From the NCBI GenBank assembly GCA_039619475.1, contig CM077116.1, forward strand, positions 149,127,088-149,191,087: a stretch of 64,000 nucleotides of DNA. Reading direction: 5' to 3'. Source of the DNA: Icerya purchasi (lineage: Eukaryota > Arthropoda > Insecta > Hemiptera > Monophlebidae). Within the stretch, counting starts at the first letter, position 1, and the number at the start of each line of letters is the position of its first letter. Positions 1 through 12,529 of the stretch are shown here, one piece after another. Below the pieces are notes generated by a model. The model saw nothing but the letters and a program-made list of their open reading frames with translations, was not told the origin of the DNA and ran no database searches. Position numbers and translations under genes: made by a program.

Positions 1-796
1 AAAAATAAATTATTGCCTCGAACTTTTCATGAAACCTCTGTAAATTTTGGAAGTAAAAAACTCTTCAGATATTCTGCCTGCTGGTATGGCTTACGGATGA
101 AAAGGTCAAAAATGAACATTCTTGAATACCGTATATGATTTTCCGCGCTGTAACAAATTTATTTCCTAGCTTTTTAATGATGTTCACCTTTTCGAATATA
201 AGGAGACCAAGGTGGACAATAAATTTGGTGTCAAGTGTTACAACAGTTTTCGTAAATTAGCTTTTGAACATATTCTTAAAGAAAAAAAAGAAAAAATGAA
301 AAAAGAAAGAAAGAAAAATTCGGTTATTAAAGATAGATTTTTAGTACATAAACAACATTGAGGTAGCGCTTTCCGTTTTTTTCTGAATGAAATACATGTG
401 TGGAAAGAAATTTTCATCCGTATGAAGTAGATGAATTATGGAAAGAAAGATTAGTATTTATGAAAACATTTCTGTTAATGGTCTACAGGGAGGCTATTGA
501 TTAAAGAGATGTGATGTTTATCGTTTAAAAAAGAAGATTTCGAATTTTAAAGAAATATCTGGATAATGTTTTCCCCCGCTTTTTTTGTTTGGTAAACATA
601 TTTCAATTGTTTTGTTTTTTTTCTTTCTTTCTGAATAGTTAATTTTTCTTTTACATTTTGCAAAATGTATTTTTTTATTTACGTGAAAAAATTGATTTTA
701 TTTTTAGATCTTTCTACGTATATGTATTATTCACAAAATTTCTTTTAAAATATTTAACAAAGTTCGTAATTAAATTTTTTTATTAATTTATTGCAG
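1..796 (+). other. non-coding, probable QTRT1 intron
   Basis: AT-rich sequence with no supported coding exon. It ends in a T-rich tract and TTGCAG, a good 3' splice site for the QTRT1 exon that follows. It is therefore most likely the 3' part of an intron whose upstream exon lies outside the window. Confidence 0.6.
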
Positions 797-991
797 AGAT
801 TCGGCTGTGCATTGGTCGATGAAGGACAAGTAAATATACGATTGCATAAGTATAAATATGATTATACTCCAATAGACGTCAACTGTAATTGTTCTACTTG
901 CAAACGATATACTAAAGCATACTTGCATACCATAGTAACGCATGAAACTGTCGGCTGTCATTTATTATCAGTTCATAATCTTTTTTATTGT
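797..991 (+). CDS. QTRT1: QTRT1 internal exon: tRNA-guanine (queuine) transglycosylase catalytic subunit, zinc-site exon
   Basis: A 65-codon exon, phase 0 at both ends, bounded by TTGCAG and GTGTAAGT-type splice signals (donor GTAAGT at 992). The translation begins RFGCALV and contains PIDVNCNCSTCKRY followed by LLSVHN. This is the zinc site of eukaryotic and bacterial tRNA-guanine transglycosylases: Cys-x-Cys-x2-Cys, then His about 25 residues later. The human protein has the same arrangement (PIDPECTCPTC and TVHN, compared from memory). The enzyme, as a heterodimer with QTRT2, swaps guanine-34 of Asn, Asp, His and Tyr tRNAs for queuine. The catalytic nucleophile exon is upstream and not in the window. 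Reading on past the donor gives an unrelated tail and a stop, so splicing at 992 is preferred; joining to the exon at 3990 restores family alignment without a gap. Confidence 0.9.
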
Positions 992-3989
992 GTAAGTACG
1001 AAATTGGAGATTACCGATTTGCAGGATACACTAAATCGTTCTAAATAATTATTTTAAGCTTGTCACTATTAAATAATAGAATGAATTACAGTACTGATAT
1101 GTATAAACATTTCGATTGAAGTTGGAATTAGCTGTTAATTTTGTAAGAATAAAATAGAATTTAATCGCTTTATAGGAAGGTTGACAATTCATGAATTTGA
1201 CGTTACACTATTGCACGTGCTAAAGTCCTCCAGCAACGAAATTCTTCTTAGTCCAAGGGATTGCTTATTTTTTCTTTTGTTTCACTGTTCCTTAGTATCA
1301 GTGATGATAATTCATATTTTTATTTATTTAAAACCTACTGATTTTCCGGTTTTCAAATATATTTTCGACATAACCTTTATCCTTCTTTACAAGTTATCGT
1401 TGAAGTATTTTATTATTCTGCCTTGTAGCCTCGTTTCTCGGGGTAAAGGGCATCGGTCGTTTTTGCATTATTGCAAAGCGCTCTGATTGCAGTAAGTTTT
1501 CGAGACGAAGAAAGTACAATAAAACGGTAAATCTACAAATATTACTATCCGTTTTATTATCGGATAATCTAATATTTTGCTACCGGAACAAACGGTTTTA
1601 AAATTTTGGTATTGATTTTTTTTGCTATTATTTTATTTTAATAACCTTTTTTCACCTTAACAGAACGATATTTCGCAATATGTGTAACATCGTGAATATA
1701 AATATCTTCATTTCGATTTCTAAAATTTTGTAATACATTTATCAAAAATAACATACGTTTCTTATTGAAATTCAATGCAAATTCGAGTTGACCGGCTGCA
1801 AAATCAAACGTCTATGTGTGTACGCCTGTGGACATTTTAAGTTTTGCATGAATTATTTACAAAAATGTTTCGGGAATGTATTTTATATTATTTTTCGGTA
1901 GTTGCGAATGTTGCGAAATGTCGTTGTTTTTTCATTTTCAAAGTTCCATTCGAAATATTTTTCATTGTATATATATATATATATATATGTATATTATTTT
2001 TTCTTTCTTTTTGTTTTACTTTGAACCTTACTGGCTATTAACCATAACTTTGGAAGGTAATAAAAAACATTTAAATTATGCACTCCGGTACACATGAACA
2101 CAATCTAACATAGCACGCCTACATTACTGAAATAGGAGAGTGAATGGCCTTAATACAAATATCGCAAAAGTACCGAATCGCGCCATATTAATGCGATGCT
2201 GAAATCGACGCTCGTGTTTTTTTAGCGATTCCTCCGATAAGGTAATGTGAGTTTATTCTATCGGTACAGTCCAGAAAAAAATTGTCAAAGTTCACAAAGT
2301 GATGTTTATCACTAAGCTCAAAAAAAAAAAGAGTTCGCATATCGGAGTCAAAAGTGGAACGGATACTTGCATGCTTGTTTAATTCTAACGGTATTGTCCA
2401 AAAGAGTGAATGCCTTCTGCAACAATAAATTAATTAATACCAGAAAGGCTTCGAAAACGAGTTCGCTGTGTTCGTTTCGATATTGCTGATAATCGGATTT
2501 GCTGCAACCTATATAATGGCTTTTAATCTCAAAAGAAATTTCATTACCTTACACGGAGCCGCCTTTCTCAACAAATCTCATTCCGTGTGACTTTGCCGAA
2601 GTTAAGACAAAATTAATAGTTGGCAGACATCAATTTCAAACGGACGAAGAAGATAGTCTGTAATAATGATCTTAGATAACGTTCCAGCAAAAGAGAGTAG
2701 CAGACCTATTACTAGCAATGACGAGAGCGTCGAAGTAAATTTGTGTAGATAAAAGGGAACTACTTGAAGCAGGTTATCCTTAAAAGTGCGAGTAAAATTA
2801 TTTCTTGTATATTTCATAGAAGATGGTATTTTTAATCCCATAATTTTTGGAACTTTTCCTGACAGCGCGACTTGTCGTTTTGGATAAATAATTTTTAGAA
2901 CCGTCAAAGATTTTTACTGTTCGAACAAATATTGGAAAAACACGCTAAATCTACATTTATTTTTTATTATTGACGATTTGATTAGATTTTTTTCGACTAC
3001 TTTACACACGATAACGGCTGATTTGCGATCGGATTTAAATAGACCGTCGGCGGAAGTGGCGCGATCTAGACAACTGCTACAGGTGTTGTTTTGGTTTTTG
3101 TGATTTATTGTTTCAATAACTTCATCATATCTTCTAAAGAGAATCACATTGATAGACATTAAACTGCAACGTAAGTTCTAACTGTTTTGTTTACTGGTCA
3201 ATAGAGGCAGAAGTGAAGGGAAGCTTTCAGCATAGTACCATCAAGTTGAGTAGTTATCATTAACGCTGTTAGCGACAACATTTACCAGATGAGATTTCGA
3301 TTACAGTTTCTTATCATAGTGCTGCAATCATTTTTGCTATTCATACAAAAAATACAGACACCGCGATTTAGAATAATATTAGTACGAAAATAACGAGATA
3401 GTATGATCTCTGATCTTACCAACTGTTTTCAGTGCGAAACATGAAACATGGCAAACAATATTGAACGTATATTTTCATTATTGGCGGATATATTTCATTA
3501 GATACTTTACTTTAATTTACCGATTTCAGATGTGTTACACCTTTTCTGTGACAAAAATAGAAGAACTATATTTTAGTGTTAATTTTTTTTCTCTATAATT
3601 TAATTTATAATTTATGAAAATGTGCAATATTATTAAACGATCAACAAGATGTACCTATGATTCGCATCGAATAATCCTTACATGATAGCGCATATAGAAC
3701 AAATGATAAAATAGTAAAAACTTTCATTCAGAATTGAATAAAATAGAATTTTGTAAAATATTTTAAATGGGCGCGAACTTATATAAAAAAGTATTTATTA
3801 ATATTAAAAAAAAAGAAATTTATCTAATAAATCTCACTTTAATAATAATTAAAGATTTCTGCTACATTTCGATTAATTTTGTGTAGTATTTAAAGATATG
3901 GCTTTATCTTAATTTGTTTTATATAATAAAACGTATTCGTTCGCTTAACTTAAAAAGTTAAACTTTCACGTGCATCATTTTTACTTCAG
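992..3989 (+). other. QTRT1 intron (2,998 bp)
   Basis: Starts GTAAGT and ends TTTTTACTTCAG. It holds a short TA microsatellite near 1970-1988 and scattered AT-rich sequence. Short open frames inside it, on either strand, show no recognisable family and no codon structure. No mobile element was identified. Confidence 0.7.
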
Positions 3990-4160
3990 ATGAATTTAAT
4001 GAAAGCTATCCGGGAAAGCATAAAAAATGGAAAATTTCCCGATTTTGTAAGAAATTTCATGAGAAAATCATTTCGTAACAAGGCTTATCCGAAGTGGGTT
4101 GTCGAAGCTTTGCAAGCGGTAAATATTAAATTGGAAGAACAGGAAGTAAGTTATTTTTAA
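3990..4160 (+). CDS. QTRT1: QTRT1 C-terminal exon
   Basis: Follows a clear acceptor (TTACTTCAG). The translation MNLMKAIRESIKNGKFPDF, then VRNFM and later WVVEALQAVNI, matches the C-terminus of QTRT1 (human QLMSAVRTSIVEKRFPDF, VRDFM, and ATDALASVGI; from memory). This is the helical end that follows the zinc site. Spliced to the previous exon, VHNLFYC joins MNLMKA with the same spacing as human VHNIAYQ-LQLMSA. The frame runs to TAA at 4158-4160 after EEQEVSYF. A GTAAGT at 4146 could instead be a donor to one more short exon. The simpler reading, with the protein ending here, fits the family length because the human enzyme ends a few residues after this point. Confidence 0.88.
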   Translation: MNLMKAIRESIKNGKFPDFVRNFMRKSFRNKAYPKWVVEALQAVNIKLEEQEVSYF

Positions 4161-4354
4161 AAAGATTAAATAAGCTACTGCGCAAAATGTTTCTTTTATT
4201 AATTTTTTTATTGAAATTTCTTTTTTTTTTTTATAGATACATTATTTAAAGTTCAAATATATCATTATGCGACCGAAATTTATTCATATACGGTTCTTCT
4301 TAATAATTAACATAACATAAAATAGATACAGATTTAAAAGTTTTAAATGTGTAA

Positions 4355-4360
4355 AATAAA
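4355..4360 (+). terminator. possible poly(A) signal of QTRT1
   Basis: An AATAAA hexamer about 195 nt after the QTRT1 stop codon. In such AT-rich DNA the hexamer is common by chance, so this is only positional evidence. Confidence 0.3.
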
Positions 4361-4898
4361 TTGAAACAAGTCCCATACCCTTGATAGAACATTGAGGATG
4401 GTGAAGTTAAGGTTCACAATATATCAAGTTTAACGGACTATGAGAGTAGGGGGGCTAGTTATGTACATTATATATGTACAAATGCGTGTACGTGCCAGTC
4501 TTCGAATTTAACTAATATATTATATTTAAAAATATTCGAAAATTAAATTTTCCCTAACCGATTCATGTCTTAAAAATTCTCGTTTTCATTTCTTTCCACG
4601 CTATAATATTTCATTGTTAATTTAGATAAAAATGGAATTATTATAAAACCTAAAAAAGCACGATAAATTTTGATTTTTGCACAAAAATCAAAGTGTCGCA
4701 AAGGACTTGGTAAATAAGTTTACCTACATGTAGCTAAAATTCTTGGAAAAACTGATTTTAAAATATCGTATTTTTCAAATCTGTTACTGACTGTCCTTTA
4801 ATAAATGTTATAAATGCCTTACGACAAATTTAATTTTTTTTTTTTCTTATGTTAAAACAATATTTCTCCTTTACAAAAAATTCTTAATAGCCAGCAGG
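4361..4898. other. intergenic, no feature seen
   Basis: AT-rich spacer between QTRT1 and the mariner element. No coding potential or paired repeats were recognised. Confidence 0.5.
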
Positions 4899-6153
4899 TA
4901 CGGGATGCGGGGCTATTAAATAACGAGACTTTGTTTCGCGCGTGGTCCCAATTAGTGAGGGAGGGGGAATGAATGTGTCTGCAGTAACCTTGAATGGTCT
5001 ACTGTTAGTAAACCAACCGGTGTTGGTATGCACGTACTCAGTGTTTTGTTGTGCTTCATTGTGTTTCAATGTTGGACGAAATGTTGAGTTTAAGTATCGA
5101 GCAGCCGGTTAAAAGTTTCTCGTAAAAAAAAACAAAAACAAAACAAATACCGACAGAATGTTTTAAAATGTTAAGGGAGGTTTACGGTGATGACTATCTT
5201 TTCTAGTGGAAGAGAAAGCGTACTAGATGACGAGAAGTCAGGTCAACTAATCACATCTTCAACAGTAGATAGCAAGGCAAAAATTAACCAAATTGCGTGG
5301 TCAAATCGTTGAATATGAATAATTGCTGAAATGGTAAATATCGATGCAAAAGCGGCAAGAAAAATTTTCCACAGTTATATCTGAATATGATCAAGGTTTG
5401 CGTGAAACTCGTGTCCAAAAACTTAACTGAAGATCAATGTAGCTTTTTCTATTTCAAACCTGCTATGACATCATTGAACGTTCCGAACTTGAACAACCGG
5501 CTTATTTGCTAAGATCATCACATGCGACGAATCGTGAATTTTGTAGTATAAAGTGTTCAAAGAGCAATCGATACACTCTAAAACTCCCACATCTCCTAAA
5601 GTAAAAAAAAGCGAGTATGTCAAAATTTAAATTTAAAGCAATACTGATCGCTTTCTTTATTATTATATTGGAATGGAGCCGCCAGGAGATCAAACAATTA
5701 ATTAGTATTATTATTTGCGAGTATTGGCCAAGTTGAGGGAACTTGCGAGGAGGAGAGTGACCGAATCTCTCGAAAGAGAAATCGTGGATCTTGCATCAAG
5801 ATAACACGCCCGCTTGCGCTATCCGTGAAACAGTTTTTAGCTGATAAGTAGATCATTGTGCTTGAACATCGACCGTATCCGTCGGATTTAGCCCCCCATG
5901 TTATTTTTTTCTTTTAGGGAAATCCGTCTTGCATATATATTTCGAATCGTCAGAGTCGGTTATAGCTCATGCGCGTAATTTTGAATTGTCCATTCCAAAT
6001 TAAACAGTTCTGGCATTGTTACGAGGAATGGCAGAAACGTATGCGACGATGTATAAATAGCGGTGGGCATTGAACGGAAGAAATGTTACGATGAATAATT
6101 TTAAAAATAAAGATGTTCTTGATAACCGGCCTATTTAATAGTCGTACCTCGTA
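4899..6153 (+). mobile_element. mariner-family DNA transposon, decayed copy
   Basis: About 1.25 kb, the usual mariner size, bounded by TA dinucleotides and imperfect terminal inverted repeats that share CTATTAAATA (left end 4899-4922, right end 6130-6153). Plus-strand frames give broken mariner transposase. Near 5168 there is MLREVYGDDYLSSGRES with SVLDDEKSGQ. Then come IAEMVNIDAKAAR of the helix-turn-helix region and SMSKFKFKAILIAFF. The catalytic-domain block LHQDNTPACAI corresponds to LHHDNAPAH, and the C-terminal GMAETYATMYK is present. Stops and frameshifts throughout mean it cannot make an active protein. It lies about 740 bp downstream of the QTRT1 stop. Confidence 0.87.
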
Positions 6154-8621
6154 TATTGTACAATTATGAAATGTTTTTTATTAACGGTTTCCTTTTTGCT
6201 ATTGCAGTGTAAGATAGATATTTAATTTATTCGATATAATGACAAAGAAGCTGGACTTTATTCGCACTTTATAGATAGTACACTGCGAAAATAAGTTTTT
6301 TTTTTTGATATAGTAAAGACTTTGGGAATCAAATTTTAAGTCATAATTCTCCCGACGAATTTTCTTGTAAGAATGAAAATTTAAAATTTATTTCAATTTT
6401 TTCCATTATAATAATCGTAGAAAGTAGAAAGAACGCAAGTTTTCGCATTTTTTTCTTACAATTTGAAAAATAGAATAAGTGGAAGAAAATTTGCATTTTG
6501 GTTGGGACGTTTGTTTTTTTTTTGTACTCCAAATTTCGAATTAATAGAATAATGAACGATTACATAATTATGGAATTTTCAAATGTTTAATAATTTTTTA
6601 TCTGTCTTTATAATGATCGATAGAAAGAAGAATAAAAAATATAGGTATGATCTCTTTTTAAATTAACTTATTTTAATTATGTTAACGTTAGGTATGTATT
6701 ATAAAGTATGTTTGATTTAGATTTTTTCATAGTAATTTTTATATTTTAAAAGATTTTTTTTTTTTTCCACATTTTCTAGGAAACAAAAACGTAAAAATTG
6801 TCGAGTGTTTCTTCGGTGTAACATTATCGGACGATGGGAATTAATTCGACACATTTGTCAATATTTTTGTATAAAAAATATTAATCGACGGAAAAAGCCA
6901 GTTTTCCATTGTATCATGTTTTCATAATGGGGAAGTTAAATATGAACGTATGTGAGCACTAGTGATGATGTCTCCGTTCTAGTCTGTTTTAGTTATAAAC
7001 ATTTTTCCCTCAATTCAACATTATAAACTATTTTTGGAAGATTAAAAATGTTATCGCTCATTTTTTTGTAATATTTCCAACAAAAGAATTAAAATACATT
7101 ATCATTAATATATTTTAATTTTTTGGGAAATATTTCATACAATTTTGAGGATAAAAAAGGAAAAAAAAACATGTTATATTAAAAAACGAATATGAATAAA
7201 CTTTTAAGAAAGAAATCAATCGATAATAATTAAAGTGCGTTGTTATTATCTGTGTACACCGTTCAAATTTGTTGTCGGTAAATTCCAAGTATTAATCTTA
7301 CTGCACCACGATAAACAAGTGGAGAGAAAAAGAAGTATAAGCCTGGTTGTATGATGTCAATTTAAATATCATCGTTTTATTAGCAAACGTGTACGATGAT
7401 AACTTAGTGTGTTATTTGTTACAATAATCGCAGTCGCAACTTTAACAATACGTGTAATAATTTGGTCGCTGTTCATCAGAATTAAAAATGAAACAAAAAT
7501 TAGCAGTCAGAGACAACTTGTTTTGTTTTTAGTTTGATGATCCTGTTACTCTTTTTTTTTTTTTTTTTTTTTTTTTTTGTATAAGTTATGAATCCTATGA
7601 CTAGGCCAACATTAATATCGAGTATCAGTCACTATATTTATCAATTTTCGATAAAACGATAAAATAAATGATAAAATTTCGACAATAACTACATTTAAAG
7701 TTTGAACTAGTTTTATTTAAATGACACTACGTAGGCCGCAGCTAGGGATTATTGACTAAAAATAGTATTTTTTAACACTTGCGGCGTATTTAACAAAATT
7801 GTGAATAAAACAAAAAAAAAAAAAAAATTAGAAGAAGAATTGAAATAATATATTTTAAAATAGACAACTAATTATTTAATAAAAAATACGAGCGCTTTGA
7901 TGTTTGTGATCAATTCCTAATGCTTCATATTCATCCGGTTTTACGTCTTGAAATAGTTTTAATTCTCAGAAAATAGTATAGAACATGATTCATGAAGAAT
8001 ATTTTATGTGGCAGAAAAAGGGCAAGAGACTTTCCGCTTGAAAAATTTGTCTCATTTATTATGTCAGGGTAATTTTCATTAAAATTAAAATGAATGGCAC
8101 GAGTAAGTTATTTGATTTTTGTTTTCATACCCTTTTGTTGTTCTTCACTATGGCGTGTATGTATTCTGTTAATGTACTAAAACTTTTTAGTTTTTTTAAA
8201 ATTTTTCATTTATATAAAAATTTTTAATAATTTTTCGGTATTTCGTTTAATACATCTAATATACATTTTATTTAGTCTTGATGTTTATGTTATTGGCAAT
8301 GAATACGCAGTTTGTTGTCATTTTAGTAAATTTATGGAATATTTAGATTTTACACAAAATACATACGAGTACATTGAAAAGTATACAACAGAACAGTCTA
8401 TTATATGTTCTAAATCTTACCAGTTTGGTTTTCTAATGTTAATAACCCATCATAACGTAAATGTTTAAGTTTCAAGTACTTTTCAAATCACATTTTGTTT
8501 AATATGACTTTTCACGGCTAGTACGATTCCACATTGTTATTTAAAAAAAAAAAAAAAAAAAACGTTATACAACGAATTTTGTAAATTTAAAATATATTAA
8601 AAATAAAACGTAAAATACTTT
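6154..8621. other. AT-rich intergenic DNA
   Basis: No supported gene. It contains a 27-nt T homopolymer at 7552-7578, which could be the tail of an unrecognised minus-strand retroposon, and an A run near 7811-7826. Predicted short frames are low-complexity Phe/Lys-rich and are not credible. Confidence 0.5.
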
Positions 8622-8633
8622 AATGTTAGATAT

Positions 8634-9009
8634 CTCTCTCTCAAGTGCCGTACGCTACATAGCGCGTTGGCGCAACCTATTCGTACATTTTTAGCTGTAC
8701 CGATATAGATTGTGTACCAGGCAATTGTAATATGCAACGCAGGTGTACACAGGCAAGACTACATTCGGGACTGATTGAAGCCGCTTGTTATTGCGCTACA
8801 AGTGCAGTCCGTCCGGTGTGAGTCTGCTGTGTACTGACCTAGCGCGCATATGATGTTGTACGTGGTGGTTTTTGCCGTTGCCTTCCACGTGACTATTAGC
8901 GATTATTTATTTATTTAATTCTTGTAATAAGTTTGTCGTCGCTCGGGATCGAACCCGTGACCGCCATATCGGAAGTCAAGCGCTCTAGCAACTAGGCTAT
9001 CGCGACGAC
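8634..9009 (-). mobile_element. tRNA-derived SINE, full-length copy
   Basis: Read on the minus strand, the element opens with a 75-nt tRNA-like head (9009 to 8935). The head has a perfect 7-bp acceptor pair GTCGTCG/CGACGAC, an A box (TAGCCTAGTTGC) and a B box (GGGTTCGATCCC). A roughly 300-nt unrelated body follows and ends in a GA-rich tail. The copy is flanked by perfect 12-nt target duplications AATGTTAGATAT at 8622-8633 and 9010-9021, so both ends are exact. RNA polymerase III boxes inside the head would drive transcription. A second, more diverged copy lies at 59677-60018. It is not a free tRNA gene, because the tRNA part is fused to the body and the duplications enclose the whole. Confidence 0.88.
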
Positions 9010-9021
9010 AATGTTAGATAT

Positions 9022-9724
9022 ACTAAAAAATAAAATAGAAGCACACATTGTACGCAACATACCGGATAATAAAACAAACAAAAAAAAAAAAAAAAGGAAA
9101 TCAACCGAAAATTATGTCAAATGGCTTTAATTTATTTACTGATAAAAACTAAGGCGACATACATAATGGATTGGAGAAGTTTTTCAATCGGTGAGCTGTA
9201 TGAATTATTAAAATAACAAAAATTAATGTTAGGTGTCTATAATCCAAAACAGCAAATTTATTGTTTAGATAATGGGAATTTAGTTGTTAAATGTCAACAC
9301 CGTAGTAACGCTTTAACATTTAATAATAAGTGAAGTAATTTGTAATATCGTATTTGAAGAAGTTTTACAATAAACACTTTATTATTTAAATTTCTTATTA
9401 CAATGTGGGGTTGGCGCACGAAGCGTGTAGGGTACGAAGTCCCTAATATTTAGATATTAAAGTTATACGGGATTCATACAAAGCACTGAACTAACTCTTG
9501 AGGAGTAAGTCTACTTTTTGAAATTAATTTTTTTTACTTGATAAAATTTAATGAATTAAACGTATATTTAAGCAGTTGTTCAGTTTCACAGTTACATATA
9601 TTCAAATTTTCTTCCTTCCGCAATTCAACAATTATCGACCAATATTTTTAAACCGTTCATAAAATGTAAACAAACACTTAAAATTCTTATATGCGCAAAA
9701 TACGATTTGCATTTACATCCTCAG
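9022..9724. other. intergenic, no feature seen
   Basis: AT-rich sequence without recognisable genes or repeats. The last bases, TTTACATCCTCAG, resemble a splice acceptor for the candidate exon that follows. Confidence 0.45.
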
Positions 9725-10009
9725 ATTAAAAAGATAAATAATAATACTGCACACGTATCATCAACTCTAGTTTGTAACGCAATGCAAACTAGTTCGGATG
9801 TAGTTTCAGATATTATACATGGAACTACTGCATCTGTCGTTCAATCAACTTCAGTAAATGCTCTATCGGAAAAACTTCTGTTTGTTCCATCACTTCATGC
9901 AGAAGAAAATGCACTGATCAGTGAACGCATCCTATGCTATATACACAAGTTTGATACATTTAATATTGCGTTAACCTATTTATTTAACATCCGTAAAATT
10001 TCATTCTGA
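9725..10009 (+). CDS. candidate exon of an unrecognised gene
   Basis: An open frame of about 95 codons directly after an acceptor-like TTTACATCCTCAG. It has balanced composition, unlike the low-complexity frames around it: for example SSTLVCNAMQTSSDVVSD and LSEKLLFVPSLHAEENAL. It then runs into a stop after an AT-rich tail. No family is recognised. It could be a terminal or internal exon of a host gene, or chance. No partner exon was found nearby and no donor stands out. Confidence 0.28.
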   Translation: MKKINNNTAHVSSTLVCNAMQTSSDVVSDIIHGTTASVVQSTSVNALSEKLLFVPSLHAEENALISERILCYIHKFDTFNIALTYLFNIRKISF

Positions 10010-11784
10010 AAAATTATTTTGTTTTTGAAGTGTATTATACTTCTTACATTCTATATGCACGAATGGACACTGATGTTCATTTCATTTTGAAGGTGATTAT
10101 TTCGAAATACCACTGGCAATAGTCTTTTTCAGTATTGTTTGAAGAACGTATGTTACTATTATATTTTCATTAAATGAAATTTATTATTTTCAAGAAGTAT
10201 AAAAACACAATTTAGCGATATTAACATTACCCTTGAAAGAAGATTTTTAATTTAATCTCTGAATTTTTTATTCCTTTTTTATAATTGGAAAAGCAAATTA
10301 TCAACTGAACATTGTACATATAATTAACATAATAAATACTTCAAGTTCAAAAAGATATATGTAATATAAATAAATTGTAACATATCAATTTGCAGACTAG
10401 TTTTAGATATTCATCCATAATCACGACATTATTTATAATACAGTAATATAAAATGTATATATGTATATATGTGTGTGTGTATATATATATATACATAAAT
10501 ATATATATATATATTGTAGGCATTGCAAATAGTACCATGATGATGGTTGAATAATATTTGAAACTAGTCGGGAAAAATAATTATGTTAAAATTGACTTTT
10601 ATTACATTTCTTTTTAAGTGTTTATTTATTTACGTACATATAATTAAGATTATGCAAAAGAATCAGAAAGTCAAATTGAAATAATATATTTCTTTTTTTA
10701 AATTTAATTTGAAATGCGTAAAGAAATATTTAAGTAATTTTCAAAGTTTCAATATATGTTAAACACAAAATAAATAAATTGATAACTTCAACAACAACAA
10801 TAATACACATATGAGGTAAAAGGTAAAGAGTCACATGTCTGGCAGACAATAAAAACGAAATTAATTGTTTCAATATCGTTAACAGTAATTGTTGTTGCTA
10901 ACAGTCCATTCCGTTGATATGTATTCATGGGTATCTAAACCAGTATTATCACTTTTTCAAGGACTTCGAATAAAAACCGTTGAAAAATCGTTTTATAATC
11001 GCTCGGTTGATGTGTGTCTGACCTTTATAAGATTGCTGTACACCTATATAGGATTAAATGGTAATTTACTGCTATAGCAACACAACGCGATATAGTTTTA
11101 AAATTTAAAATTTTCCTGCACAGTACTGTTATCACAGTGAAGAAAAATCGTAAACTGTAATATTTTTATTAGAAGTCCAAAAAGTATTTTTCAATTTATT
11201 TAATCTGTCGTCGAAACAAATAATTTAAATTATATTTTCTTCTTCGGTTATAAAATAAAACGATGTTTTTATGTTGAAGTTTAATCCGTGTGTGCACATT
11301 CGGAATTACCTACGCTATTGTACACCTGGGGTAGCCGGTTGATACCCACCAACAAATTCCATTGATTTTTTATTTTTTATGCAGCAGCATCCGATCTTAT
11401 AGATATTTATACGGCACTTGTAAATGTAAACATTTTAAGCAGGTATACGGTTTAAATTAACCTCTCCGAAAAGTTTCCCGTTTGAAATTATATATATATG
11501 CAACGAACGCTAGCGAGAACAAAGAGGGGATTTGTATAGTTCCTTTCGGAGCAGCTGCTCTAAAATGTGAAAGTGGGGAAAAAAAGAGAGAGGAGATATG
11601 CTTACATAGCTACCGGGGGGAATGCGTGCGTCGCAGTGTCTCAATACAAATAAAGAAACATCGGCAATATACGTAGATTATAATAACGAGCATATCGAAA
11701 ATAAACCGCACGTATGGAAAGGTGTTACTTTACGTGAGATGTACGTGTTTTAGAGATTTTGATTTAGGCTGGGGCTAACACTTC
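10010..11784. other. intergenic with TA/TG microsatellite
   Basis: Non-coding AT-rich stretch. A mixed TA/TG/CATA microsatellite spans about 10453-10516. Nothing else could be supported. Confidence 0.5.
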
Positions 11785-12529
11785 CAATACAGATCATTTA
11801 TCTGTAATGTGGAAGATCTCGTTGCATCCGAAGATTAATCGATTTCGATTCGTCATGTATTTCATACGTTTTGATGATTTCAACACGCGTTAATAACGCT
11901 TGTTACATTACAAAGCAGCTTCTTGAGTAGCTCTATGGCTTTTGTGGCAGAGCCAGATTCACGCAGTACATTTCGTCAAAATCCAACGTATGGTATAAAA
12001 GAGTAGTGAATATGCGTCGCGAAAAATGCCTACCCGCTAAAAGGGGTTTTTTATTCAGGAAGGGGGAGCAGAAAATGTTCGTGAGATAAATCAGGGCGAA
12101 AGGGTCATCATGGTAGTTGCCATTTTATACAAAGACTCTATATCTATGGGCAATTTTTCCCCTCATTGCCGCTCGTTAAATATCTGCTGTCCTGGAATTT
12201 GATGATGGTTGGCACATTGAAAAAATAAGACTAACAGTCCTCGAGCTTTTGTGCCATACAAAACAAGAGCCGAATATTCAACCTTGCTTGGATTTCAAAA
12301 AAAAAAAAATTATGCTGTGTTCACATTTATCAAAGAAAATAAGGCTGCGATAATTCTATACAGCACGCATACAGAAACATCAGTGGCTGGCGATACAGAA
12401 AGGAAAAGCCACAAGTGATGCTTTTTTATAACAAGAATAAAGCTGGGATCGACACCATGGATCAACTGTTGGGTAGATACACTATTCACCGCCGCACCAC
12501 CCGATTCTGCAGTATTTTCGACCTAGCAT
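11785..12529 (+). pseudogene. piggyBac transposase pseudogene, 3' end cut by a LINE
   Basis: Frames read in order give piggyBac-type blocks: SLHPKINRFRFVMYFIRFDD (the RFLRFDD region), an eroded YGIK region, LLSWNLMMVGTLKK (the VGTLRKNR region), and NKAAIILYSTHTETS (the lineup before the third catalytic Asp). The best block is YNKNKAGIDTMDQLLGRY followed by TIHRRTTRF, the classic piggyBac YNxTKGGVDxxDQ box with its Asp. Several stops and frameshifts occur. Right after IFDLA the coding sequence meets the poly-T of a minus-strand LINE, so the C-terminus was displaced or lost. No piggyBac ends were identified. Confidence 0.82.

Noticed and set aside
2602..3159. Two minus-strand frames inside the QTRT1 intron
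   Set aside because: No domain, no splice context and average composition for chance frames; not called as genes.
8935..9009. Stand-alone tRNA gene
   Set aside because: The tRNA-like head is fused to a body and the 12-nt duplications enclose the whole 376 bp, so it is a SINE.
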